The notes below the pieces were generated by a model. The model was not told where the DNA came from. It saw only the letters and a list, made by a program, of their open reading frames with translations, and made no database searches. Shown here piece by piece: positions 23,915-33,028 of a DNA stretch of 54,092 nt. The position numbers and the translations under genes were made by a program. The stretch's first letter is position 1; the number at the start of each line of letters is the position of its first letter. The DNA comes from Collinsella aerofaciens (GTDB lineage Bacteria > Actinomycetota > Coriobacteriia > Coriobacteriales > Coriobacteriaceae), in contig NZ_WQPL01000003.1 of the NCBI RefSeq assembly GCF_018785245.1, positions 1-54,092 on the forward strand, read 5' to 3'.

Positions 23915-25057
23915 GTGGTAAAGGCACTCAAGATCGAGATATTCCTGCTGTGCATGATTATTCTTATCGGACTTGCCGTACGAAGCCGTCGCTCCCTGTT
24001 CTCGAGCACCCAGCAGCTTTTGTTTAGCATGCTGGGCTACACGTCTGCTGCCTACATTTTCTTCGATATGATCTGGACGCTCTCGGACGGTGTGGACGGC
24101 ACGTTGGGCATTGCAGCCAACTGGATTTCCAACGCGGTTTCGTTTTCGCTCTTCGCCATCGCGTGTCTCATTTGGTTTATCTATTCCGAGACGATGCAGG
24201 GCTCTCACCTTGTGACCTCGCGCTATAGGGTGGTGCTTGTAACGTTGCCTACGGCTCTGGTGGTCGTGCTGGCTTTTACCAGTTACTGGACGCACGCCCT
24301 GTTCTATATCGATTCGCAGGGCGTGTATCGTCGCGGCTTTGCCTATATGATCCAGCCCATTGTCAGCTACTGTTACGTTATACATACGTCCCTGCATGCG
24401 TTTGTGCAATCTCGCAGGGTCGAGAGCCTGCAGACGAAGGCTATCTATCGAACCTTAGCATTTTTCGCCATTCCGGCCCTGGTGGGCGGTACCTTTCAGA
24501 TCGTATACTCGGTGCCTGGCCTTTGTGTCGGCATAATGATTAGCATGTTGCTGCTCTATATCATCTGCCAGGAGCAGCTCATCTCGACCGACCCGTTGAC
24601 TGGCCTCAACAATCGCAACCGTTTTGAGACCTATATGCTGTCGCTCTTCTCAAATGTTGGTCATACGGACGATGTGTATCTTCTCATGATGGACGCTGAC
24701 GGCTTTAAGCAGATTAACGATCGCTATGGACATGTGGAGGGTGATCATGCTCTTCAGGTCTTATCTGCTGCGCTCAAAAAGGTCTGCACGGCGTCTGGCA
24801 GCTTTATCGCACGTTATGGCGGCGATGAGTTCGTAGTCCTTCAAAAGGCGGCAGCGGAACAGGACATCATACGTCTGTGCGCGGCAATCAACGACGAGCT
24901 CGCGCGCGCCGAGGTGCCGTATCTGTTGCGGATGTCCATCGGCTACGCATGGGTCGGTGACGGCGTCGATACCTGGCAAGACTTGCTTCGCGCTGCCGAC
25001 GCGGAGCTCTACCGCGTCAAGGCCGAGAAAAAGAAGGCCGGCGTCCAGATACGCTAG
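23915..25057 (+). CDS. Membrane diguanylate cyclase (GGDEF domain)
   Basis: A 380-residue protein with about seven hydrophobic helices in residues 3-220, presumably a membrane sensor, and a C-terminal GGDEF domain. The catalytic domain begins DPLTGLNNRNRF, has MMDADGFKQINDRYGHVEGD, the active-site RYGGDEF (GGDEF at 302-306) and AADAELYRVKAEKKK. It is predicted to make cyclic di-GMP from two GTP. The inhibitory RxxD site normally five residues before GGDEF is absent (ASGSFIARYGGDEF), so product inhibition may be lost. GTG start at 23915 with AAGGGAGG at about 7 bases. A strong terminator follows. No c-di-GMP phosphodiesterase is present in the window. Confidence 0.88.
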   Translation: MVKALKIEIFLLCMIILIGLAVRSRRSLFSSTQQLLFSMLGYTSAAYIFFDMIWTLSDGVDGTLGIAANWISNAVSFSLFAIACLIWFIYSETMQGSHLVTSRYRVVLVTLPTALVVVLAFTSYWTHALFYIDSQGVYRRGFAYMIQPIVSYCYVIHTSLHAFVQSRRVESLQTKAIYRTLAFFAIPALVGGTFQIVYSVPGLCVGIMISMLLLYIICQEQLISTDPLTGLNNRNRFETYMLSLFSNVGHTDDVYLLMMDADGFKQINDRYGHVEGDHALQVLSAALKKVCTASGSFIARYGGDEFVVLQKAAAEQDIIRLCAAINDELARAEVPYLLRMSIGYAWVGDGVDTWQDLLRAADAELYRVKAEKKKAGVQIR

Positions 25058-25061
25058 GAAA

Positions 25062-25097
25062 AGGGGCACACGACCGTGGTGGTCGTGCGCCCCTTTT
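25062..25097 (+). terminator. Rho-independent terminator after the diguanylate cyclase gene
   Basis: GGGGCACACGACC at 25063-25075 pairs with GGTCGTGCGCCCC at 25080-25092 (one mismatch), followed by TTTTT. The rest of 25098-25244 holds no gene. Confidence 0.85.
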
Positions 25098-25244
25098 TGC
25101 GTTTGTGGGGGCCACCGGCCATAATGCCCAGGCGCGGTGCGGCAAGACGGGCGTCTGCCGCCGCGACTCGGTACGAAATCAACGAGAACCAGTGTGCTCC
25201 ATTAAGCTAAAGTTTGCGAACATCCTCTCAAAAAGGTGAACTCG

Positions 25245-26180
25245 CTAGGCTTTTTTGGGTTTGTTGACGATGATGATGCCGCCGCAGACCAACAGCAGGG
25301 CAACGATGACGGTAACGGGGCTCGTGCCAGCGCCCTCGCCGAGCAGCAGCGCGCTCAGCACCACACCAAAGACGGGGTTCATAAACCCAAAGACCGAGAC
25401 GCGGCTGACGGGGTTGACGGCAAGCAGGCGCGACCACAGCGAGTACGCGACGGCGGAAATGAGTGCCATATAAATGATGAGCGCGATGGCGGGGGCGATT
25501 TCGGTGGGGGACAACGTGCCGCCCATCAAAAACCCGATGGCGGTAAGGACCACGCCACCGACTAAAAACTGCCACCCGGCAAGCAAGACGCCGTCGTGCT
25601 CGCGCGAGAAGATGCCGATCAGGCAGGTCGATAGGGCGCCTGCAACAGTGGAAGCCAAGATAAAGCCCTCGCCGTCGAGCGTAAAGCCAAAGGTGCCGTC
25701 CGCGCCCGAAAGGTTGACGAGCGCGACGCCGGCAAAGCCCAGCGCACAGCCAAGCACCTTGGCCGTATTGAGCTTCTCGGTGTGAAACGCCAGGGCGGCA
25801 AAGAGGATGGCTAGGAAGTTGGCGCTGGCCTCGATGATGGAGCTCGACATGGCGCTGGCGCGCGAGAGGCCCAGGTAGAAAAAGAAGTACTGCCCGATAG
25901 TCTGGAAGAGCGACAAGACAAAGATGGGCTTGATGTCGCGCGCTTGCGGTATGAGGGGGCGGCGTTGGGCCGCGCTCATCCCAACGATAACCAGGGCGCC
26001 GGCAAGCGTAAAGCGTAAACCTGCAAAGAGCAGCTGCGAAGCGCTATCGTGCGCTGGGATGCCAAAGAGTGCGTAGCCGATCTTGATGCAGGGAAAGGCC
26101 GATCCCCAGAGTGCACAGCAAACAAGACAGCCCAGGATGAGTCCGGGCAGGGTGGCGAGATACGGCTTGCGGCTTTCCAT
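25245..26180 (-). CDS. EamA/DMT-family permease (drug/metabolite transporter)
   Basis: A 311-residue inner-membrane transporter with about ten helices and two EamA repeats. The first includes CLVCCALWGSAFPCIKIGYA and LLFAGLRFTLAGALVI, then SLFQTIGQYFFFYLGLSRAS. The second includes YMALISAVAYSLWSRLLAVN, SVFGFMNPVFGVVLSALLLG and VCGGIIIVNKPKKA. Members export amino acids, nucleotides or other metabolites; the substrate is not predictable here. ATG at 26180 with AGGAAGGAC upstream (the frame extends 14 codons further). It lies downstream of purL but behind purL's terminator, so it probably has its own promoter. Confidence 0.85.
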   Translation of the reverse strand: MESRKPYLATLPGLILGCLVCCALWGSAFPCIKIGYALFGIPAHDSASQLLFAGLRFTLAGALVIVGMSAAQRRPLIPQARDIKPIFVLSLFQTIGQYFFFYLGLSRASAMSSSIIEASANFLAILFAALAFHTEKLNTAKVLGCALGFAGVALVNLSGADGTFGFTLDGEGFILASTVAGALSTCLIGIFSREHDGVLLAGWQFLVGGVVLTAIGFLMGGTLSPTEIAPAIALIIYMALISAVAYSLWSRLLAVNPVSRVSVFGFMNPVFGVVLSALLLGEGAGTSPVTVIVALLLVCGGIIIVNKPKKA

Positions 26181-26204
26181 GATGTCCTTCCTACATGCGC
26201 GAAG

Positions 26205-26241
26205 TAAAAAAGAACCCGCCACCGGATGTGTCGGTGGCGGG
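26205..26241 (-). terminator. Rho-independent terminator of purL
   Basis: On the minus strand, CCCGCCACCG (26241-26232) pairs with CGGTGGCGGG (26224-26215) around a 7-base loop and is followed by TTCTTTTTT. A perfect 10-bp GC stem. Confidence 0.88.
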
Positions 26242-26279
26242 TGTTGTTACCCGAAGGGATTGTACCTGATGGGAAAGGT

Positions 26280-29200
26280 TTAAGCGAAGTAGGCCACGCC
26301 GCTCTCAAAGATCGGCATGAACTTATCGCCGGGGACATGCTCGGGCACGTTGCGGTACAGGTTGTCGCCGCGACGCTCGGCATGGCCCATCTTGCCCAGG
26401 ACGCGGCCGTCGGGGCTCGTGATGCCCTCGATGGCGAGTGCGGAGCCGTTGGGGTTGACGGAGAGATCCATGCTGGGCTTGCCGTTCTCGCCCACGTACT
26501 GCGTGGCGACCTGGCCGTTGGCGATCAGCTGGGTGAGCACTTCGTCATTGGCGACAAAGCGGCCCTCGCCGTGGCTGATGGCGACGGTGTAGGGGTCGTC
26601 CAGGCTGCACTGCGACAGCCATGGGGACAGGTTGGACGAGATGCGGGTGCGCACCAGGCGGCTCTGATGGCGACCGATGGTGTTGAACGTCAACGTGGGC
26701 GCATCGGGCGTGGCATCGACGATGTCGCCGTAGGGCACCAGGCCGAGCTTGATCAGGGCCTGGAAGCCGTTGCAGATGCCCAGCATCAGGCCATCGCGGG
26801 CCTTGAGCAGGTCGCGGACTGCCTCGGTGACCTCGGGAGCGCGGAAGAACGCCGTGATGAACTTGGCAGAGCCGTCGGGCTCGTCGCCGCCCGAGAAGCC
26901 GCCGGGGATCATGACGATCTGGCTTGCGCGGATGCGGCGGGCAAGCTCGTGGGTGCTCTCGGCGACGGCCTCGGGCGTGAGGTTGTTGATCACGAAGGTG
27001 TCGGCTTCGGCACCGGCTGCGCGGAAGGCACGTGCGCTGTCGTACTCGCAGTTGTTGCCGGGGAACACGGGGATGATCACGCGCGGGCGGGCGATCTTGG
27101 CGCCGCCGTACACGTGGATGTCCTTGGCGCGGAAGTCGATGGTCTCGACCTCGGGGGTCTCGCCGGCGCTGCGGTAGGCAAAGACGCCCTCGATGCCGCT
27201 CTCCCAGGCCTCCTGGAGCTCGGAGAGCTCGATGACCTCGGAGCCGGTGTCGATGACATAGCCCTCGACGGTGGTGCCCAGGGGCTCGACGACAACGCCG
27301 TTGGCGACCTCGGGCAGCTCGGCGTCCTCGGCGAGCTCGACGATAAAGCTGCCGTAGAGCGGGGTGAAGAGGCTCTCCACGTCTACATCCTCGGCAAGCT
27401 CGATACCGATCTGGTTACCGACGCACATCTTAAAGAGGCTCTCGGCGCCGCAGCCGTAGCCGGGCGTGGAGACGGCCAGGGCGTTGCCGTTGGCGGTGAG
27501 CGCCTCGACGGCGTCAAACGCGGCGAGCAGCTGCTGAGCGTCGGGACGGTAGTCCTCGCCATAGGTGGCGGGGGCGATGCGGACGACGCGGTGCGTGAGG
27601 CCCTTGAACTCGGGTGAGACGGCGCGGGCGGCCTTGCCCACGGCGACGGCGAAGCTGATCAGGGTCGGCGGGACGTTGAGCTCGCCGGTCTCGTCCTCAA
27701 ACGAACCGCTCATGGAGTCCTTGCCGCCGATGGCGCCGGCACCCAGGTCGACCTGGGCCATGAGGGCGCCCAGGACGGCTGCCGTGGGCTTGCCCCAGCG
27801 CTCGGCCTCGGTGCGCAGACGCTCGAAGTACTCCTGGAAGGAGAGGTAGGCGCGCTTGTGCTCAAAGCCGGCAGCCACGAGCTTGGCGATGGACTCGACC
27901 ACGGACAGGTAGGCGCCAGCAAACTGGTCGGCTTCCATCAGATAGGGGTTGAAGCCCCATGCCATGGCGCTCGCCGTGGTGGTCTCGCCGTCCACGGGGA
28001 ACTTGGCGACCATGGCCGAGCTTGGGGTGAGCTGCGTCTTGCCGCCAAAGGGCATGAGCACGGTCGCGGCGCCGATGGTGGAGTCGAAGCGCTCGGAAAG
28101 GCCCTTGTTGGAAGCGACGTTGAGGTCGGTGACGAGCGAGGTCATGCGCTCGGCGAGCGTGGTGCCGGCCCAGCTGGGCTGCCACACGCTGCGGGCACAG
28201 ACGTGGGCGACCTGGTGCTTGGGCGCACCGTTGGAGTTGAGGAACTCGCGGGACAGATCGACGATGGCGACGCCGTTCCATGCCATGCGCATGCGCGGCT
28301 CGGCGGTCACCTCGGCGATAACGGTAGCCTCCAGGTTTTCCTCGGCGGCGTAGCCCATGAACTCCTCGACGTCACCGTCGGCGACGGCGCAAGCCATGCG
28401 CTCCTGGGACTCGGAGATAGCGAGCTCGGTGCCGTCCAGGCCGTCGTACTTCTTGGTCACGGTGTCCAGGTCCACGTACAGGCCGTCGGCAAGCTCGCCT
28501 ACGGCGACCGAGACGCCGCCGGCGCCAAAGTCGTTGCAGCGCTTGATCAGACGGCAGGCATCGCCGCGGCGGAACAGGCGCTGCAGTTTGCGCTCGACCG
28601 GGGCGTTGCCCTTCTGGACCTCGGCACCCGAGGTCTCGATGGACTCGGTGTTCTGGGTCTTGGAGGAGCCGGTGGCACCGCCGATGCCGTCACGGCCGGT
28701 GCGGCCGCCCAGCAGGATGATCTTGTCGGTGGGGGCGGGGCACTCGCGACGAACGTGGTTTGCCGGGGTAGCGCCCACGACGGCGCCGACCTCCATGCGC
28801 TTGGCCACGTAGCCGGGGTGATAGAGCTCGTTGACCTGGCCAGTGGCAAGTCCGATCTGGTTGCCGTAGCTGGAGTAGCCGGCGGCGGCGGTGGTTACGA
28901 GCTTGCGCTGCGGCAGCTTGCCCTCGAGCGTCTCGGACACGGGGACGGTGGGATCGCCGGCGCCGGTGACGCGCATGGCCTGGTACACGTAGCTGCGGCC
29001 CGACAGCGGGTCGCGGATGGCACCGCCCACGCAGGTGGCGGCACCGCCGAAGGGCTCGATCTCGGTCGGGTGGTTGTGGGTCTCGTTCTTAAACAGGAAC
29101 AGCCAGTCCTGGTCCTCGCCATCGACATCGACCTTCACCTTGACGGTGCAGGCGTTGATCTCCTCGGACTCGTCGACATCGGTCATGACGCCGGTCTTCT

Positions 29201-30026
29201 TAAGGTACTTGGCGCCGATGGTGCCCATGTCCATGAGACAGACGGGCTTGGCGTCGCGGCCGAGTTCGTGGCGCATCTCCATGTAGCGGTCGAAGGCCTG
29301 CTGCACCACGGCGTCGTCGATCGTCACGTCGTCCAGGACGGTGCCGAAGGTGGTGTGGCGGCAGTGGTCGGACCAGTAGGTGTCGATCACACGGATCTCG
29401 GTGATGGTGGGGTCGCGGTCCTCATCGCGGAAGTACTGCTGGCAGAAGGCGATGTCCGCCTCGTCCATGGCAAGGCCGCGCTCGGAAATAAAGGCGGCAA
29501 GGCCGGCTTCGTCGAGCTCGCGGAAACCGTCGAGCACCTCGACGGGCTGGGGCTCGGGGGTCTCCATGTACAGCGTCTCGGGCAGGTCGAGCGAGGCGAT
29601 GCGCGCCTCGACGGGGTTCACCACGTAGTGCTTGATGGCATCGATGGCGGCCTCGTTCAGAGCGCCCGAGATCATATAGACCTTGGCGGAGCGCACGGCA
29701 GGGCGCTCGCCCTGGCTGATGAGCTGCACGCACTCGCTGGCGGAGTCGGCGCGCTGGTCAAACTGGCCAGGCAGGAATTCGACGGCAAAGACGGCGCCAT
29801 CGCTTGCGGGGAGCTCGTCGTAGGTCACATCGACCTGGGGCTCGCTAAAGACGGTCGGCACGCAGGAGCGGAAAAGCTCCTCGTCGATGCCCTCGACGTC
29901 GTAACGGTTGATGATCCTCAGGGCCTCGATGCCCTTGATGCCGAGAATTTCGGTCAGCTCGCCCTTGAGCTGCTGAGCCTCGACGTCGAACCCGGGTTTC
30001 TTCTCCACGTAGATACGAGAGACCAT
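26280..30026 (-). CDS. purL: Phosphoribosylformylglycinamidine synthase, single-chain PurL
   Basis: A 1248-residue enzyme that converts FGAR, glutamine and ATP to FGAM in purine synthesis. It is the long single-chain form: N-terminal PurS-like domain (MVSRIYVEKKPGFDVEAQQL), linker with YWSDHCRHTTF, two AIRS-type ATP-binding halves (KNETHNHPTEIEPFGGAATC in the first, GGKDSMSG in the second), and a C-terminal class I glutaminase. The glutaminase carries the nucleophile in LGICNGFQAL and the His/Glu region ISHGEGRF. ATG at 30026 with AGGCAGGA upstream; the frame is open 36 codons further. The other pur genes are not in this window. A perfect hairpin terminator follows at 26241. No purine riboswitch is apparent in the 184-base upstream gap. 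Confidence 0.95.
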   Translation of the reverse strand: MVSRIYVEKKPGFDVEAQQLKGELTEILGIKGIEALRIINRYDVEGIDEELFRSCVPTVFSEPQVDVTYDELPASDGAVFAVEFLPGQFDQRADSASECVQLISQGERPAVRSAKVYMISGALNEAAIDAIKHYVVNPVEARIASLDLPETLYMETPEPQPVEVLDGFRELDEAGLAAFISERGLAMDEADIAFCQQYFRDEDRDPTITEIRVIDTYWSDHCRHTTFGTVLDDVTIDDAVVQQAFDRYMEMRHELGRDAKPVCLMDMGTIGAKYLKKTGVMTDVDESEEINACTVKVKVDVDGEDQDWLFLFKNETHNHPTEIEPFGGAATCVGGAIRDPLSGRSYVYQAMRVTGAGDPTVPVSETLEGKLPQRKLVTTAAAGYSSYGNQIGLATGQVNELYHPGYVAKRMEVGAVVGATPANHVRRECPAPTDKIILLGGRTGRDGIGGATGSSKTQNTESIETSGAEVQKGNAPVERKLQRLFRRGDACRLIKRCNDFGAGGVSVAVGELADGLYVDLDTVTKKYDGLDGTELAISESQERMACAVADGDVEEFMGYAAEENLEATVIAEVTAEPRMRMAWNGVAIVDLSREFLNSNGAPKHQVAHVCARSVWQPSWAGTTLAERMTSLVTDLNVASNKGLSERFDSTIGAATVLMPFGGKTQLTPSSAMVAKFPVDGETTTASAMAWGFNPYLMEADQFAGAYLSVVESIAKLVAAGFEHKRAYLSFQEYFERLRTEAERWGKPTAAVLGALMAQVDLGAGAIGGKDSMSGSFEDETGELNVPPTLISFAVAVGKAARAVSPEFKGLTHRVVRIAPATYGEDYRPDAQQLLAAFDAVEALTANGNALAVSTPGYGCGAESLFKMCVGNQIGIELAEDVDVESLFTPLYGSFIVELAEDAELPEVANGVVVEPLGTTVEGYVIDTGSEVIELSELQEAWESGIEGVFAYRSAGETPEVETIDFRAKDIHVYGGAKIARPRVIIPVFPGNNCEYDSARAFRAAGAEADTFVINNLTPEAVAESTHELARRIRASQIVMIPGGFSGGDEPDGSAKFITAFFRAPEVTEAVRDLLKARDGLMLGICNGFQALIKLGLVPYGDIVDATPDAPTLTFNTIGRHQSRLVRTRISSNLSPWLSQCSLDDPYTVAISHGEGRFVANDEVLTQLIANGQVATQYVGENGKPSMDLSVNPNGSALAIEGITSPDGRVLGKMGHAERRGDNLYRNVPEHVPGDKFMPIFESGVAYFA

Positions 30027-30210
30027 TGGTTCCTGCCTTCCTGATCGGTTGGGCGTACGGTACGGTATGCGGCAGCGGTCGGTTTGCGGGGCAAGCCTCG
30101 CGGTCGCCTTGAGCCACATGTTTGTAAACCTCACTATGATACGACAGCTCGTGGCGCGTTGAGGACGGCGAGGGTGCTACAGTGATGCGCAATCAAGAGA
30201 AAGGCATCAC

Positions 30211-31773
30211 ATGGCATTCGTTTCGCTCGCCATCATCGCACTCGTGGCCTTTGCGAGTCCTTTTATCGCCTCGGCGATTCCTGGAAAACCCGTTCCCGAG
30301 ACGGTCTTTTTGCTCGTGCTCGGCGCGGTGCTGGGACCCCATATGCTCGGCGTCATCCATGTAGATGCCGAGGTCTCGCTTGTGTCCGAGCTCGGTCTGG
30401 CCTTTTTGTTCCTGCTTGCCGGCTTTGAGATCGACCCCAAGAGCATCACGGGCGTCGAGGGGCGCTACGGCTTGGCGACGTGGGTCGTCACGTTTGGTAT
30501 CGCCTGGCTTGCCGTGCGCTTTACCCCGTGGTTCTCGGTCAGTCATTTCGACGGTATCGCCGTGACGCTTGCCCTCACTTCTACGGCGCTCGGCACGCTC
30601 GTGCCCATCATGCGTGAGCGTTCACTTGTCGGAACGCGCGTGGGCGACTCGATTCTCGCGTATGGCACCTGGGGCGAGCTCGGCCCCGTGCTTGCCATGT
30701 CGGTGCTGCTGTCTGCCCGTACCGGCATCCAAACGCTCGTGATTCTTGGCCTGTTTGCGGTGGTCTGCGTGTTGCTTGCCGTGGTCCCAAGCCGCTCCAA
30801 GCGCGTCGGCAGCCGCTTCTTTGCGTTTGTCGAGGAACGTGCCGATACCACGTCGCAGACCTTCGTGCGCCTGACGGTGCTCATCCTGGTCACACTCGTG
30901 GCGTTCTCGGCTGTCTTTGATCTCGACATCGTGTTGGGTTCTTTTGCCGCCGGCTTTGTCCTGCGCTACATCATCCCCGAGGGCAACCATACGCTCGAGA
31001 CCAAGCTCGACGGCCTGGCCTACGGTTTTTTGATTCCGGTGTTCTTTACCGTATCGGGCGCAAAGATCGATCTGACGGCCGTGGCGTCGCGCCCGGGTCT
31101 GCTCCTGGGCTTTATCGTGGCGTTGTTGATTATTCGTGCCGTGCCCATTCTTATTTCTATGAGCATTTGCCCTGCGACGCGCGATGTGTCGGCGTATGGT
31201 CGCATTACCGTGGCCCTGTACTGCACCACGGCGCTGCCGATCATCGTTGCCGTGACAAGCGTTGCCGTCAACGCGGGCGCGCTGTCGCAAGACATCGCGT
31301 CGGTTATGGTTGCCGCCGGCGCCATCACGGTGTTCTTGATGCCATTGCTCGCGCAGCTCTTCTACCGCGTGGTGGATGCTGCGCCGGTCGCCGCCGTGGC
31401 AGAAGTTGCCGAGCATCCATCCGATGCGCTCGACATCCTGCGCGCTCATCATGATTTGGCGAGCCTGCTCGCACGCGAGCACGAGCTGCTGACCTCGCAT
31501 GGTCACGGTCGCGTATTCGAGGGCCTGCCTACGCTCGATACGATTGCCGAGCGTCTTTCCGCCGAGGCGGCGAGCGGCCACATCGATGCCCGCATCGTGG
31601 ACGCGGCGCATCTTCTTGCCGATAAGACCTATGGTGATGAGGTCGACCCGTCCGAGCTGACCCCGCGCGAGCGTCGCCGCCTGGAGCGCGCCAAGCTCGC
31701 CGTGCGCGAATACCGCCGCCGCATGCTGGAGCTCTATGCAAGAGAAGAAGCCGAGGACGACGACGGCAAGTAG
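30211..31773 (+). CDS. CPA2-family cation:proton antiporter
   Basis: A 520-residue membrane protein. The first 400 residues form about 12 helices of the Kef/Na+:H+ exchanger fold: PETVFLLVLGAVLGPHMLG, LGLAFLFLLAGFEIDP (a KefB-like hallmark), LALTSTALGTLVPIMRE, LGSFAAGFVLRYIIPEG and IPVFFTVSGAKIDL. There is no Rossmann TrkA-N domain; the last 120 residues are a soluble, charged, helical tail ending in EEAEDDDGK. It would exchange Na+ or K+ for H+ and help with pH or osmotic balance. GAGAAAGGC precedes the ATG. It diverges from purL. Confidence 0.88.
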   Translation: MAFVSLAIIALVAFASPFIASAIPGKPVPETVFLLVLGAVLGPHMLGVIHVDAEVSLVSELGLAFLFLLAGFEIDPKSITGVEGRYGLATWVVTFGIAWLAVRFTPWFSVSHFDGIAVTLALTSTALGTLVPIMRERSLVGTRVGDSILAYGTWGELGPVLAMSVLLSARTGIQTLVILGLFAVVCVLLAVVPSRSKRVGSRFFAFVEERADTTSQTFVRLTVLILVTLVAFSAVFDLDIVLGSFAAGFVLRYIIPEGNHTLETKLDGLAYGFLIPVFFTVSGAKIDLTAVASRPGLLLGFIVALLIIRAVPILISMSICPATRDVSAYGRITVALYCTTALPIIVAVTSVAVNAGALSQDIASVMVAAGAITVFLMPLLAQLFYRVVDAAPVAAVAEVAEHPSDALDILRAHHDLASLLAREHELLTSHGHGRVFEGLPTLDTIAERLSAEAASGHIDARIVDAAHLLADKTYGDEVDPSELTPRERRRLERAKLAVREYRRRMLELYAREEAEDDDGK

Positions 31774-31792
31774 CCGATACTCTCTCGAGGAA

Positions 31793-31960
31793 GCCGCGTC
31801 CCGCTTTGAAGGCCCGGAACGGGATGTGGTTTCCGAAACGGGGGCCGTTGGGAAACGGTATCCCAGAATCGGCGTTCAAAGCGGGGCGCAGTTTCCGCAA
31901 GGAGGTCCTGGGGAAACCGTGCCCCGTTCTGATCCGAAATACTGGGACATAGTTTCCCTT
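31793..31960. repeat. Alternating-orientation array of five 14-bp units
   Basis: The unit GGG[AG]NNNNGTTTCC occurs five times: forward at 31821, 31883 and 31944; reverse at 31851 and 31912. Start-to-start distances are 29-32 bases and orientation alternates strictly. An outer pair, CCCGCTTTGAA at 31800-31810 and TTCAAAGCGGG at 31875-31885, is also inverted. The stretch lies between the antiporter stop and a terminator and shows no credible gene. The structure is seen directly; whether it is a REP-like element, a mobile remnant or a binding array is unknown. Confidence 0.65.
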
Positions 31961-31973
31961 TCATAACAGAAGA

Positions 31974-32014
31974 AGGCGCGCTGCCTGCAGTTGATGCAGA
32001 CGGCGCGCCTTTTT
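31974..32014 (+). terminator. Rho-independent terminator after the antiporter gene
   Basis: GGCGCGC at 31975-31981 pairs with GCGCGCC at 32003-32009, with an inner CTGC/GCAG pairing, followed by TTTTT. It terminates plus-strand transcription and may also slow transcription of the minus-strand SDR gene. Confidence 0.75.
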
Positions 32015-32056
32015 GGTTGAGCTATGTTGAGGCTTGAAGCCAAAGCTTGTGGCTCC

Positions 32057-32806
<750 letters not shown>

Positions 32807-32961
32807 GGTGCCTCCATTCTTCTGGGGTGGACGTACGCAGCACAGGATAGCGGCGGACAAAAACAAACATGCCTGCTTATCGGTGAGCGGTATCCCTGCT
32901 TGACACCGAACGGTCAAGTTGTTCAAACGCTGGCCGCGTCAATGCGCTCCGAGCGCGCAAG

Positions 32962-32999
32962 CAAAAGGGGCTCCCGTCCAAGACCGGACGGGAGCCCCT
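32962..32999 (-). terminator. Rho-independent terminator of hom
   Basis: On the minus strand, GGGGCTCCCGTCC pairs perfectly with GGACGGGAGCCCC (32967-32999) around a short loop and is followed by TTTTGC. A 13-bp stem. Confidence 0.88.
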
Positions 33000-33028
33000 C
33001 AAATATATGTCGTATGGCGAGAACCGAA

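Noticed and set aside
27858-30044. A 728-codon frame opposite purL
   Set aside because: Long antisense frames are expected in GC-rich genes with strong codon bias; the translation is low-complexity (repeated His, Gly, Val, Asp) and purL is certain.
30027-30210. A purine riboswitch before purL
   Set aside because: The conserved purine-aptamer loop sequences were not found on the minus strand.
31793-31960. A CRISPR array
   Set aside because: The repeat unit is 14 bases, spacing units are 15-18 bases, orientation alternates and there are no cas genes.
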